DNA of 64,000 nucleotides, taken from contig JBBHKE010000374.1 in assembly GCA_037447655.1 (NCBI GenBank), positions 83,455 through 147,454 of the forward strand. Reading direction: 5' to 3'. The translations under genes and the position numbers were made by a program. Of the stretch, positions 1 through 11,818 are shown piece by piece; position 1 is the stretch's first letter; every line of letters begins with the position of its first letter. The notes beneath the pieces were generated by a model. The model ran no database searches. It was given only the letters and a program-made list of their open reading frames with translations, and was not told the DNA's origin. Source of the DNA: Zygnema cylindricum (Eukaryota; Streptophyta; Zygnematophyceae; Zygnematales; Zygnemataceae).

Positions 1-307
1 TAATTGAATACATGTTGCATACTTAGTCGGTTATGAATGCTAAACAGCGCAAGGGAATATAGACGCTTTACTTATCACATGATCGATTTGGCGCCGTCGT
101 ACAATTTTTAAGATTGTGTACGGTTACATAGATTAATGTGTACAATCGTACGGAGAATATTCCATTTTTGCTGTCCCCAAATTAGCGTTAACGCCGAAAT
201 TAGAATAAACCTTTTTTTTTCAAATTTTCAAATTCTTAATTAGCGTCAATGACGGTATATTTACTTACACACTATTTAAACTTTGACACTAATAACGATG
301 CGCGGTG
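1..307 (-). mobile_element. Mariner-like short element, end fragment (Mar-1 family)
   Basis: The right end reads GACACTAATAACGATGCGCGGTG followed by TA, a near match to the inverted terminal repeat of the complete copy at 17273-17812. The segment around 150-220 also matches that copy's interior in reverse order. The other end lies outside the window or has decayed. No coding sequence is visible. Confidence 0.5.
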
Positions 308-351
308 TAGTAAACACTATTCATTTTGCAAATCTTAGGGAACGCGACAAA

Positions 352-657
352 GAGCCGCAAATCTGACACGGTAGTACACTATTCATTTCGCAGATATAAG
401 GGAACGCGACAAATCGTAAGTATTGGCTGATTCATACGTTGTACATAAGTTAATTTTGTACTTTTTCGGTTACGGGCGGGCATGGTTAGTCGCGAGAAAT
501 CGAGTTTCGGTTAACTTTTATTTTTGTAAACGTCGGTCGGTTAACGGTTAACAATTTTGGAGCGTGACATAACCCGGTCGGGCGTCGGTTACTCATATTT
601 TGGAAAAAAAAAACGGTCGGTTTCGGTTATGTAAAATTTTGACTTTTGCCACCTCTG
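352..657 (+). mobile_element. hAT-like short element, right-hand part (hAT-2 family)
   Basis: From about 352 to 657 the sequence matches the second half of the complete copy at 53639-54200, including GGTTAACGGTTAACAATTTTGG and the end CGGTTTCGGTTATG...CCACCTCTG. The left half is missing. An imperfect direct repeat of about 65 bp (ACACTATTCATTT...GGGAACGCGACAAA) lies at roughly 314-413. Non-coding. Confidence 0.6.
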
Positions 658-719
658 ACGTACACTAACCTTTCTACGAACACTATGGAGCTTTATGTAG
701 ATTTCGTAGATTTTGTAAA

Positions 720-964
720 ATCAGCAAATATTTGCTTAAAATGGGTGTGTATCGAGATTATATTTATCGGCTTTTCCAAAAGTTATCGGTTTCTTACATT
801 TCCAGTAATGTTGTGTATCGGGTAAAAATATATCGCAATAAACTCAATATTCAATATATCGGTTATCGATCGGTCAGAGACCTCGATATGGTACGGGAAG
901 TCGTACGAAAAATGTACATAAATTTTGTACGGTCCCCCCTCCCCCTTACTGGAGGACGCGCCAC

Positions 965-999
<35 letters not shown>

Positions 1000-1190
1000 G
1001 GAGGGAGGCTTTTGGCCTTTTTTTTAACCAAACGTTAACTTCGATACATCGTGGTGCAAAATATATTGAATTATCGGACGATGTATCGCAAAAACATCGC
1101 GATATGGGCCTCCTCGATATATCAAAACGATTTATCGATTTTCGGGTATTCAAAATTAGGTACATGTCAAATATAGGCTAGGGGCCTTCG
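720..1190. mobile_element. Decayed hAT-3-like element with poly-G run
   Basis: Dense TATCG/CGATA words and the end CTTCGATACACAACA match the hAT-3 family whose complete copy is 16629-17099. No clean TSD was found. A run of 30 G residues at 969-998 sits inside it. The reading frames across this run are homopolymer artefacts. Confidence 0.45.
969..998 (+). repeat. Poly-G run (30 G)
   Basis: Thirty consecutive G residues preceded by GGA and followed by AGGAGGGAGG. Such a run can form a G-quadruplex, and its length is unreliable in any assembly. Confidence 0.9.
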
Positions 1191-1408
1191 ATACACAACA
1201 AGAGCTAAAGGCCGCTACATCGTTTGCGGTTTTTACAAAGATGATTTTACCATCGCAATTTTTGCAACAAAGATTTCCCTCCCCTTTGAATTCGATAGAT
1301 ACGCAACATTAAAATTCCTTGAAGATACATAGAAGCAAAAATTGACAAAAGTTACAAAGCACATGCTTACATGTCCATTGGGTCGATGCACGCTGTTCCA
1401 ATGCATGA

Positions 1409-2123
1409 GGGTGAGATTCCATTAGGGGAATAGTGGGGTTGTTTACTAAACGCATAACGTTTTTGTACAAATTCATACCATTTTAATTTTTGTTGTCAAA
1501 CGAAACATGTTTACCGTATAGTTGTCAAGATGCTTTAGTAATATAGGCGTAAGTCTTGACCATTAGTTGTTTCACTTTTTCAAATCCGCGAAGCAATCGC
1601 GCATATCATCCAATGTGACGAAAATCTCCTCGCGCGGTGAGTCGCTTTACATTGGTCGTGTGCCATTGGTACTCGTGAAAAGGAAAAAATACATCCACGA
1701 CCAACACACGATCACAGGTGGCCGTACAGACCATGTGCCTCCTGCCACGCTGGATGCAGGTCCAACGAAAGTATTTTCTCACGGTCCTTCTGCCATCCAC
1801 CGACCTTCAAAGTTTGTAGCGCCTTTTTGACATTCCGTCTCGAAATTTTGATTTCCATTTTCAAAGCTAAAATTTGGTCGCTAACTTTTCGTACGAATAT
1901 TTAACTACCTCCGCTCGTACAAATATTACATTCAGATTTTCCGTTTATATATATTTTTAAGATTTTTTAAATCTGAACGCTAACCTACGCGGCACTAATC
2001 ATAATTACGAAAGGTTGTTTACCGGCCCGACAAAATGGAAGCACTGCTAATAAACTCCGCAAATAGACTTTTCCGTAGTTTTATTGGGACCGCCTAATGG
2101 AATCGAGGCCTGAATAGTCACCC
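1409..2123 (-). mobile_element. Harbinger-like short element (Hb-4 family), reverse copy
   Basis: The left end GGGTGAGATTCCATTAG and right end CTAATGGAATC...TCACCC are inverted relatives of each other. The interior matches the plus-oriented copies at 28502-29211 and 36144-37355 in reverse order: a CAATGTGACGAAAATC block, then ATCATAATTACG. No clear TSD remains and no protein is encoded. Confidence 0.55.
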
Positions 2124-2137
2124 CTCCCTCCGCCCAC

Positions 2138-2186
2138 CCCCCCCCCCCCCTTCCCCCACGGGTGGTGCGCTCTCGGAGGGGGGGGA
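2138..2186. repeat. Facing C-rich and G-rich runs
   Basis: Thirteen C residues at 2138-2150 are followed about 25 bp later by GGAGGGGGGGGAGGGG, so the strand could fold back on itself. It lies between an Hb-4 end and hAT-3-like CGATAT sequence (2255-2410). Confidence 0.6.
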
Positions 2187-2410
2187 GGGGTGGAGGATTC
2201 TCCTTACGATTCACCGTAAGGTTAGATTTGTCGTGCTATATATCGTACGATTTACCGTACTAAACCTATACGAGCGTCCACTTTTTACCAATTATATCGC
2301 GATAATTTTTGTTGGTTACGGAGCGATATATTGAGCCCTCTGACCGATCGATATTCGATATATTGAATATCGAATTTATCGCGATAATTTTTTACCCATA
2401 CTCAACATTA

Positions 2411-3206
2411 CAACTTTACAAGTCAATACACAACATTAACTATTAAACGACGGACGCACACTCACCAGGAAGCAAAGGGGGTGGAACTAAAACATTATTG
2501 TCAGTAGAGTGAGCGTGAAGGCAAAACATGGATTACACAACTCCAAATAGCTACACAGAAACGACCATAAATTCTTTACAATGATGTATTGTTCAGGATC
2601 CAGCCGCCGGATATGACCTCCCCAGATTACAGTTACAAATTCAAACGATGCTTCTACAGCCTAAACCCGTCACTGAACACGTCACGGAAACGGCGCTTAG
2701 TTAACCCGGAACTGACTCTGAGACATTAACTGTCCTGTACTTTACTGCTGTTTGCCACGCCGGAGTCCCCCGGAATACAAAATCATTTGCCCTCTAAGGA
2801 AACCAATGAATTGTTTGAGATTCTCTGCTTGAGCTGAAAGCAGCCAAGTGGCAGAAAATAAAGCCCAGGCATCTTATCGAGCACTATAGAGGCTACACGT
2901 GTCTATGAAATTCTGGTCAAAGGAACTTTATTATATCCTTCCTGCAATGTGCTACAGTACTGTTCCAAAATCTTCATAGAAGTACGACATTATTCTTGTA
3001 CCATTACGTCACTATGCACGCTTTCTTGCTCTTCTTTTCCGTACGAAGCTTCTCTAATATACAAGTCAGATAATAAAATTTTTAAAGGCAGATTGAAGGT
3101 GATGATCGAAATTGGGAGCTCTCTCTCAAAGTTCTGAATTTTCCAGGCAGTTAGGGTAATCACCTTTATAATATCAATGAAATAGTTTAATGTGTTTTCA
3201 TTGACA
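2411..3206 (+). other. Likely upstream region / 5' UTR intron of the VPS13-like gene
   Basis: There is no coding sequence and no recognised repeat. A pyrimidine-containing stretch ending TTTTCATTGACAG at about 3207 looks like a 3' splice site just before the start codon at 3220, so part of this stretch may be a 5' UTR intron. I could not place a promoter. Confidence 0.3.
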
Positions 3207-3219
3207 GGATAAGGCAAAG

Positions 3220-6200
3220 ATGGTGTTAGGGAGATGGCTTTCAGAAACAGTGGCTCACCAGCTGGAAACTTTTCTGGTAGTGAATCCTAATACGCTGAGA
3301 CTCCACCTTTTACGAGGAAAGGTAGAATTGGTACAGGTGGAGCTTCGTCCGGAAGCTGTGAATGGATGCTTAAATTCTGTACCTGTGGTGCTGACTCGTG
3401 GCACCATAGGCCGGCTCGTGGTTCAGTTGAATCCCCTCCTGACACGCGCTATCTGTGTGACGCTGGATGACCTTCACCTTGTAGTAGAGCCAAGGTGCAC
3501 AAGAATTAGGGCTTCTTGTAATCTGGTTTTCCAATATTTTTGTAATCACATTCAGCAATCTGTTATTTACAGTATCTCATCTTGTAGAGACAGTTTTATC
3601 GCAATTTCACAATGCTACAAGTTCCCGTATGGAATTGTGCGAATCATCTTGAAAATCTGCTGTTAACGCGGCATATTTTATCTTATCTTATATGTTATGT
3701 TGTTTTAGTTTATCTTTAATCATAATGTCCAATGAATTGATATCCTTCAGAGTTATTAGGATAGTAATTCTGTCACTGTCATCTTGTGATTGAGTTTCTT
3801 ATCTTGAAATAAATTATAATACAATTCTTGCATAAATTGTTTGATAATTGCGAGTTATCATGTTGGCATCACACTCGTCAATTAATAATGTAGTAAACGT
3901 TGTTTGAAAAGTTGTGTCATACGGTGTCCCATACAATTCTAGATTTAATTGAGCAGTGAAGATGTTTCTATTTTCGGATAGCGCAACAATGGGTCTTGAT
4001 GGGCATTGGGTAAACTAGTTGCTCAGTGTCAAACACAAGACAGGCTTGGTTTTTAAATTGTTTATTCAAATACTCAAGAACCAAAGATATTCATAGGAAG
4101 GTGACCAATTGCTGCCTGTGGATGCTTGTAACTTATAAGTAGTAAAGCACCAGCACCAGCTGACCACCCTTTTTTGCTGTTAAAATTTTAAAGCAATTAA
4201 TCTTCGCAGTTGTGTGACTTCGCTAGATACTATTTCAAAATTTAACTTCAAAACGAGCCTGCATTTATCAGTTGCATCCTATTATTCAAGCAATTACCCT
4301 AATATTAACCAACTATCCTAATAATAAGCAATTATCCTAAAATCCTTATATTCACCTTTTACAAATGCAGCTTTTGCCATACAGTTAGCCAATTACTCAA
4401 TAAATTTGTTCAAGCCTGAAATGCATAAAACATCGAAAGGAATCAATTTAAGCCATTTTGCATTTGTACATGTACATCTTTCTTCATGGTTTTTTTTAGT
4501 TACTTGATTTTGGGGAGCCACGGGGGACAGGCCACAAGATTCTCCATGGTGGAGTCAGCAGATTAGTAAATCAGAAGAGATCGTCAAGGACAGCAAATTA
4601 GGAGCGATGGATCCGGAGGTGAGTCCACGCTAGATATCTGAAAGAGTTTTCTACATAAAACTCCCACTGCCAATCTCACAAAACAGCTGGAATCATTTCA
4701 ACAATTTCTCAGTAATACTGGGATGTCCAATACAATGGGAACAAATACAAATGCAGGGCTACCAATGATGGGCTATCAGTTCTCAGTATTGCATTCTTGG
4801 TTTTTGTAAGAGCTAGTAGTATGGGACTGCGAGACTCTTCCGCTAAACTTGAAAGCTGTCAGAGGTTTTAGGTGAAAGAGGCAACAATGCAATCTCAAAC
4901 TAAACTCCTCTTTTCAAACTACTTTGTGCTTAATTTTCGCCTCAATTTCTTTGGGTCCAAGTCCTGGCTCTGGATTTAGTCACAAAATGTTCAGAAGCAG
5001 TCTAAAGCAGTGGTAAATTCAATAGTTACAGCTCTGAAGTGAAAAAAAATGTGAAGCAACAAGATCGAAATGTCGTTGGAGGTTAATAATGTTTGTGGTC
5101 AAGCATTGTTTAACTGCCATAACCAGGCATTGTCAATAAAATTGCATGTAGAAAAAGTTGGCCAATCAGGCTGAGCCACTTGTTTAACAATCACTGTCGA
5201 CATTTTTCATTTTTTCTTTTCTTGTTTGTTATTGGTAGATGTTCCCGTGATGAATGTCCAAAGTCACGAATGGTCACTATGGTGCCACACTGTGTATCGA
5301 AATTAGCGTCAATGACACTACATGCCCTTAAATTTGACCCCTCAAATATAAAATAATATCAATGACACTCAATGTTTTTGTCTTATCATTAATTCTTTAA
5401 ACGGTTCAAAAACTGTCACATCAATTGGAACTGAATAAACAACATTAATGTAGACCCACCCTAATAATTTCTTTACTTTTACAACGAATCATCGTGTAGT
5501 TCTGCACAGCAAGTAAACCTCGTCATAAGCTGGCATTATGTGGATTTTTTACAGTCGAAGAAAGTTGACTTTTTATCGTCATCATCATTCATAAAGCATA
5601 GGTTCTCTTGAAGGACATTGATAAAAAATCTCAGGAAATCTTTTTTTTGTTTCCTAATCACTGAAGGAACATGCTGAAGATAAACTAATTTGTTGATCCA
5701 CAGAATTTAGGGGAACTGCTCGCAAATATATGACAACATAAGCATCTAATGGCTGTGTATGAAAATCGTCACATGTTCGTTAGAGCGAGAGAAACATTGT
5801 AAAGCTAATCCTTTCTTTCAACCGTTGTTTGATAGTTACAATAAAACATTGATAGCTTCACGGGTGTCTTCAGTTTTTCCATCCAATTGATGTGTGATGC
5901 GAGGGGTTAGGGAGCGACAGTGCACACTTATGTGGAAGCTATGGAGAAGAATGCAACTGCAACCATGGTGGAAAAAATAAGTGGAGCTGCTCAAGCACGG
6001 ATTAGTGACGCAATCCTTTCACTACTTCAAGCAGAAATGCGAAACGTAACTGTCGTTCTTCAGCTGGCCTCAGTCAATTTCCCCCGTGTGGCGATCTGTG
6101 CTGGGCTCACCAGCCTATCTCTGAAGGAAGGTTTTTTCCAGGAAGTTGGTAAAAAAGGTGGTTTAATCAGAGCGGCAACTTCTGCTGTAATTTCTTCGAC

Positions 6201-9200
6201 TTATGGACAAGCAAGTCCTGTTGAAATTGGTTGTGAGGTTTTGGGTCTGTGCATCTGGCTCGAAGCGCAGCTCTCTGAACCGACTCCGTCTTTAAAAACC
6301 AACGAAGGACAGGAAACCAGAGAAGGACAGGAAGAGAATAGCTTTCCCAAAAACATGAAGTTTGTAGATGATCACCAAATTCAGAATTTCGGATTTTGTG
6401 GCAAAACGGACTGCAGGAGGCAAGAAACTGAAGGGGGAATAGGTGGGAGTCGAAAGAGTTATTTGTTGCGTCCTCACGGGCAAAAAATACTATTGCAACT
6501 GCGACAGGGTGCACTTGAAGGTTTGGAAGCAGATGTGATGAATTTCGATTTCGAGCTCGACATCTCCCAAGTTAAACCCTTGTCAGCGATTTCTGTTGCT
6601 TTACAAGGTCCACAATTGCAAAACAGCTTCAATAATTCTACCGACTCCATGAAAAGCCTCTCTCCTGTCCCTACGAGAGAAGCATTAGATCAGAAAATTT
6701 CCGACACATTCCGATCTTCAACGCCAGAAGAAAAGAAAACGGTCGAATTCAAATCTAAAAAAGCGCAAGAGCTTTGGAAGAAAGCAAAGACTGCCGTAAT
6801 CAAGGGCAATGCTCTAAACCGGTTGGATAATATTTTTATGGCAGGAACAGATAGGCACCATTATATGGTGCTGTATGAAGACTGGTTATGTACATATGGA
6901 TTGGGAGAGAGATCTTCTACCAGGAGGAAGGGCGGAAGAGTTGACAAACACTGGAGTAAAGGCAGGTCACTGAAAGAGGAGCTCGATGAAGCCGGAAGGA
7001 AGATTCCATTAGAAGCTGTGGCGCTAGCTCGTCGTATTGCAAGGCAAAGGATTTTGGATAGCAAGTGTTCTAAAAGGGAGATAAGTTCTGGATGGCTGAC
7101 TGTAAAGGCACCAATCGGACAACAGAAGATGCCCAATTCTATGTATGTTTTACGCCTTATACGCGGGTCCTTTGTTTTTGCGGCAGCTTCATCTCAAGTA
7201 TCCCACCAGACAGAATCTCAAGCTGTTGGGCTTGTAAAGGCGGAAAGTAGAAGCCTTCCAGTCGTTCGTTTCTCTTGGGATGGATTCTCTTTTGCATATC
7301 AGATCCAAGAAAATGTTAAGAAGGTGCAATTTCAGTGCTCGAAAATTCAAGCTGATTTGGCATTTTCCAGCCCACAGACTAACTCAGATTACTACCCCGT
7401 ATCGCCAAGATATCGCTATGGAGAGGAAGACATAAGATATCGCAACGGAGAGGAAGACATAACATATGGCAATGGCGAGGAAGACATGCCAGAAGGAGAG
7501 GACATTTTTGAAGATGCCCAGTCCACCGAGGGCGAGGTTGCTGAACTCGCCCCAGGAAGTTGGCTTGGACCCCTTGTATCTTCAGATATTTTTCTGAAGA
7601 GTTTTGCTATTTCGAAAAGTTATTCGTCGGAGTCGAGCGATGCCGTTCATTTTATGCCTGATCTTGTGGACACCAAACATTTGAGAGAATTAACAAAAGA
7701 AAGAGATGAGACAAAAACCAATAATTCTTCCAATTGGGGAAACTGGTTTCCATGGCAACGACTTTGGACTTCTGGTGAAGCACAGGATCCGGTGGAGAGA
7801 CAGGTTTTCAGTGAAGTTAAGCAAATAAATAAGCAAAGGAACAACCAAGGAAGGACTGGGAATGTGAGACATTTCCTTCGGTTGGATTTAGAAAGTGAGC
7901 TCAAAGATCCTATTTACCAAGGGTCATCAGAAGGGCTGTCAGCAACCACTGCTGTTGTGGGACGGTTGGATATAGTATTTACTTTCCATTTTCTCCGTTC
8001 AGTAGGACCACTTGTCAGTGATTTTTTGGGAGTTTTCCATCACACTTCTGTTGAAAAACCACAAGAGGATGACTCGGAAACTGGCCTTAGTCAACTAGAA
8101 AACGGTAACCAAGATGTTAGCGATAACAATAGACTGGAGGAAAGACTTGAATTCCGTGAAGGGGAAGGAAATCAGAGAGTGACTCTGCGAGAGGTAACAA
8201 ATGATGTTGCATCTGCGAGTTTGTCCATTCTGCGACGGACTTTAATGGGACTCGACCCCCTTTTGAGTTTCAAAGGCTCGATTACCATTCAGGGACTTCG
8301 ACTTACTCTGTCCGGACAATTTCGTAATGATGAATTTTCTAAAGAGCTTATTAATTACCATGGAAAAGAGTCGGAAGATTTAGGCCTTATGCTGGATTTT
8401 GGAAGCTTGGAGATCAAAGCTTCACCTATCCAACCAGAAATACGCGAATTTTGTTCAGGAGCTGATAATTCACCAGGTATTTTTTCTCCTGATGATGATT
8501 ATGAGGTACTGGACACTGATTTAGACGATGCTTCAGAACATTCAGTAAATTGGGGAGAAATAGTTCAAAGAGCTGCATTTTTTCGAAGTCCGGTACGTCC
8601 TTCTCTTCCTGGCGTTAATGCAAACGGATTTCTTTTAGAACATTGTGAAAAATGGATGAGAGTTTCCCTCTATGTTACCGATGCCAGTATTTTGGCCATC
8701 CATGGTGGTGTTTCTGACGTCTTATTGGAGCCTCTTCGACTCAATAGCAATATTTCACTTCACAGGTATGTTCTATCTTAATCGTCAGTTCTTAGTTCTG
8801 TTCTGCAGAAACACGTCTTATAAGACGTTTTTTTTTATGAGACTTGTTCATTTTCTTGATCGCATCCTATCAATTTTGTTATAGTGAAAACAAGTAAACA
8901 TCTCAAGGAAATAGAGGCGAACAGGTTAAAGATTTTCATGTAGGAAGTTTGGGAAGGACACTGTGGCAAACACCTCACCGGAAGATGATCTTCATTTGTT
9001 TTTTTGCTTGTAAATAAATTTATTTTTACTCATTTCAAGAGCTTACATTTCAGTGAAGTAAACTCTTGTGGGAAAGGGAATTGGCGAGAGTTGTTCAGAG
9101 ACCATTGGAATTCTTTGTTTGAGGCTTGCGTCAGCACCTCCACAGCATTTTTGGTGGAGATACCTCATTTGGGACTTCAATTGACGCCTGACACAGTTAC

Positions 9201-10629
9201 TAGGACTTCAAAGGTGATATTCTGGACAAAAGACATAACGGCTATTTTCCCTCCCTCTCCCGCTCTCTCTCTCCGTCTTCTCTTATCACTAATGAACTGC
9301 TGTTTAATTAAGGCCGGAGAAATCAGAATGTGAATTGCGATTTAAAAACGAGATTTTCATTTTTTTTTAACTGCAATTTAAGCACAAATATCTCTAGGAT
9401 GTCTTCTGAAAACTTTTAAGAAGAAAAGAGAAAACAATTTCTTCGTCAATTACTTTCTTCTTTTTTCTCTTCTTTCTTCGTCGACTTCTTCTTTGATTCT
9501 TCTTTCTTCTTCCGAACGATTTCCTTTCGATTTCTTTTAATAATGTTTCTGGGTCTTATGGCTTTCTGGACAGATGTTATCAGAACTCCAAACCTTGTAT
9601 GGCACCTTTGTCGACAATAAATTTTCAGAAAAAATTATACCAAATCTAAACCAGGATGTTCCCTCACCAATAGAAGTTTCACCTCCATCTGACGAAGTTT
9701 CTCAGACTTCACCTTTATTTCAAGCATCTTCTTCAGCTAGAGCTTCTCTCGCCATGGGATTGCGATTAGGAACACTAAAATTTTCCTGTAAGCTTTTATC
9801 GCCTGGGGACTATCCTCAAGGACCTTTGTCATTGCGCAAAATTTCAAGTTTACAATCCAAGAAGGGAGAGAAGAAAGGTGCAGTGGAAGTATTTGCAGAC
9901 AAGCTTGCTATTGGAGAAGGTGGGACTCCGGAGAAGAAAACCCACAAAGGAGGAGATGAAGCAGTGATATTTTTTGAAGGCTTGTTGATAGATGCCTTTT
10001 TGGGTGATAGCTCTTCAACTGACCTTAGAGCTGGTTTTGAGACCGTTCGTTTTACTGTTGGAAAGTCGTCAGTTTCTGCGACTGATGTGTCACAGGATCC
10101 ACAATTGGAATCTGAATTCTTTTTGAATGGATGTACTTTACATTTTGTGGGACCTGGAGTTGTTGAAGGAGGTTTTGAAGATATCAACGATGAGGTTCTC
10201 CGGAGCTCGTTCCGATGGAGTGAAGAGAACGGGGACTCGTCACACTACGAAAGTAATTCTCATCCGAAACAATTAAGCTTAAAAAAACAGTTGAGAATAT
10301 GGCAGAAAAGTTCAAAATGGGGCCGTCGACTCAATAATCCCCGTGAAGTTCTTTATAACACTCACAACAAAATCTCACAACAGAGAGAGGCAGAAGACGA
10401 GGGATCGAGTAATCGACAAGCTGAGAGCACTTCAATTTTAAGCAGTAATAAATTTTGCCGTTTGTTCGATGCGTTTGCATTAGTTTTAAGAGTCTCTCCT
10501 TTGTTTGTTACAAAAGGGGGAAGAAAAGGTTTGGAGAATGCTATGGACCAGACGAGAATTGGAGTGGATGAGCTGGTTTGTTCTTTTGGGACGACTTTAA
10601 ATTTTGAACGAGTTCGGGGACATATTGAG
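3220..10629 (+). CDS. VPS13/chorein-family bridge-like lipid-transfer protein (3' part missing)
   Basis: Proposed exons: 3220-3494, 4531-4618, 5911-8765, 9054-9213 and 9574-10629. All five join in frame with GT-AG borders, giving about 1478 codons and no stop. Residues 1-92 look like the chorein N-terminal domain, with a hydrophobic start, a repeated beta-strand pattern and the ending LDDLHLVVEPR. Further on, an HHYMVLYEDWL segment followed by IPLEAVALARRIARQRIL resembles the conserved Y-LY...LE-ILLAR stretch of VPS13, and WGNWFPWQRLW resembles its GWFxWLWG motif. VPS13 proteins form hydrophobic channels that move phospholipids between membranes at contact sites. Family members usually exceed 3000 residues, so the gene should continue. 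After the donor at 10630 only purine repeats and the N gap follow. A shorter chorein protein (BLTP3-like, about 1460 residues) is the alternative. Exon 2 is small and rests on splice logic alone. Confidence 0.72.
3495..4530 (+). other. Intron 1 of the VPS13-like gene
   Basis: Donor AAG|GTGCAC and acceptor GGGGGACAG|GCC. The acceptor was chosen because it joins phase 2 to phase 1 and avoids a TGA that an upstream AG (4499-4500) would leave in frame. A-T rich with no recognised element. Confidence 0.5.
4619..5910 (+). other. Intron 2 of the VPS13-like gene
   Basis: Donor GAG|GTGAGT and acceptor GGGGTTAG|GGA, phase 0 at both ends. About 5285-5400 holds AATTAGCGTCAATGACAC and ATCAATGACACTCAATG, reminiscent of the mariner-like family end at 241-307 and perhaps an old insertion. 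Nothing else was recognised. Confidence 0.5.
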
Positions 10630-10762
10630 GTAGGTGGAAGACATATTTATAATTATGACAATGTTTTTGAAAAGTGGTAGTACTATATTAACTATTGCAG
10701 TTCCCTTCTTGACAAAACTATTCCTCTCTTGTTGCATCACATGGATATGGACATTGGGGGTT

Positions 10763-11484
10763 CTAAAAGGATAGGGGTGGGGAGATGGGAGAGGGAGGGG
10801 GAGGGGGAGAGGGGGATAGGGGGTGAAGGTGAGATGGAGGGGAAGAGGGGAAGGGAGAGAGAGGCGGAAATGGAGGGAGTGGGAGAGGCAGAGACAGAGG
10901 GAGGGGGAGGGGGAGGTATTGCAGTAGATGACATGGCAGCAGAAAAAGTAGGAAGGAAAAGAAAAATGGAAAGGACAAAAGAGGGCAAAAAACAAAATAG
11001 CTTTTGATTAAAAAAGGTTGAAAGGTACAACAGGTTGAGATCGTTAAGTAGAGAAGAGAATGTCACGAAGTGACTTCTCAAGGTCTAGAAACCGTAGATG
11101 ACCTGAAAGGTCATCTGACACATAATGCCGAAAGGGCAGGAAGATCTCTAATTAGGCGGCGGACAGCTTAGGATCTGATCTGTCAATAGATGCTAAGCTG
11201 AACGCTTTAAAGTAAACAAAAAGAACAAAAAGGACAGACTGACTAATAACGTGAACTAGAATAAGAAGGCTAACTAAATAACGAAAACTGGAATGCTAGT
11301 TTTCGTTATTAAATAAAACCAGAAATAACAAAAATAAGACAAGCTTCTAGCAGAGGCCTAAGGCTAAAAAAAAAGGTGAGCTTCTAGCAAAGTACTAAGT
11401 CCAACAGGAGGGGGAGAGAGAGGGGAAAAGGAGAGGGAAAGGGAGAGGGAGAGGGAAAGGGAGAGGGAGAGGGAGAGGGAGAGG
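10763..11484 (+). repeat. Purine-rich (GAGGGA)n tracts flanking a hairpin-rich block
   Basis: GAGGGGGAGAGG-type repeats occur at 10763-10915 and pure GAGAGGGAGAGG at about 11406-11484, running into the N gap. They lie downstream of the last readable VPS13-like exon and probably caused the assembly break. The 92-114 residue frames across them are low-complexity and not genes. Confidence 0.85.
11049..11310. other. Cluster of perfect hairpins, function unknown
   Basis: Stems seen: GTCAC/GTGAC (11062-11074, GAA loop), AGATGACC/GGTCATCT (11096-11116, TGAAA loop), a small GCC-GAAA-GGC type stem near 11127-11137, CAGCTTAG/CTAAGCTG (11164-11200, with an inner ATCT/AGAT stem) and a 13-bp AATAACGAAAACT palindrome (11277-11310, 8-nt loop). 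It could be a structured RNA, a foldback element end or a processed non-coding RNA. I do not recognise a family. Confidence 0.4.
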
Positions 11485-11494
11485 NNNNNNNNNN
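11485..11494. other. Assembly gap (10 N)
   Basis: Ten N characters. The real gap length is unknown. It separates the VPS13-like gene from the MYB gene, and both have unplaced 3' ends near it. Confidence 0.99.
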
Positions 11495-11818
11495 ACAAAA
11501 TATTTTTGTCTTTTTTATTTGCGAAATTACTTTTTTAATTTTTTAGGTAAAGGATTGTGGAAAACTTCTTTAGATATTTTCACCATTTTTTTTTGGGGGG
11601 GGGAATGTGAAAATATTTTTTCCTTTTTTTTCTTTTTTTTTCAATAAACAGAAGTACCTCTCAAATATCGAATTTATAACAGCAAATGAAAACAAAAAGT
11701 AAATAAAAATCACTATAAAAATAACAAAACAAAAGAGACAAAAAGAAAAAGCATACTAACAGTAACAACATGTAATAAAATAAAAAAGCATAAAAATTCT
11801 TTGGGGTATAAAAAATAC

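Noticed and set aside
783-1181. Frames containing poly-Gly or poly-Pro
   Set aside because: They are produced by the 30-G run inside a transposon fragment.
10680-10780. A sixth VPS13-like exon after the acceptor near 10700
   Set aside because: From the phase-0 donor it reads into TGA after three codons. An alternative donor gives about 24 weak codons with no family resemblance.
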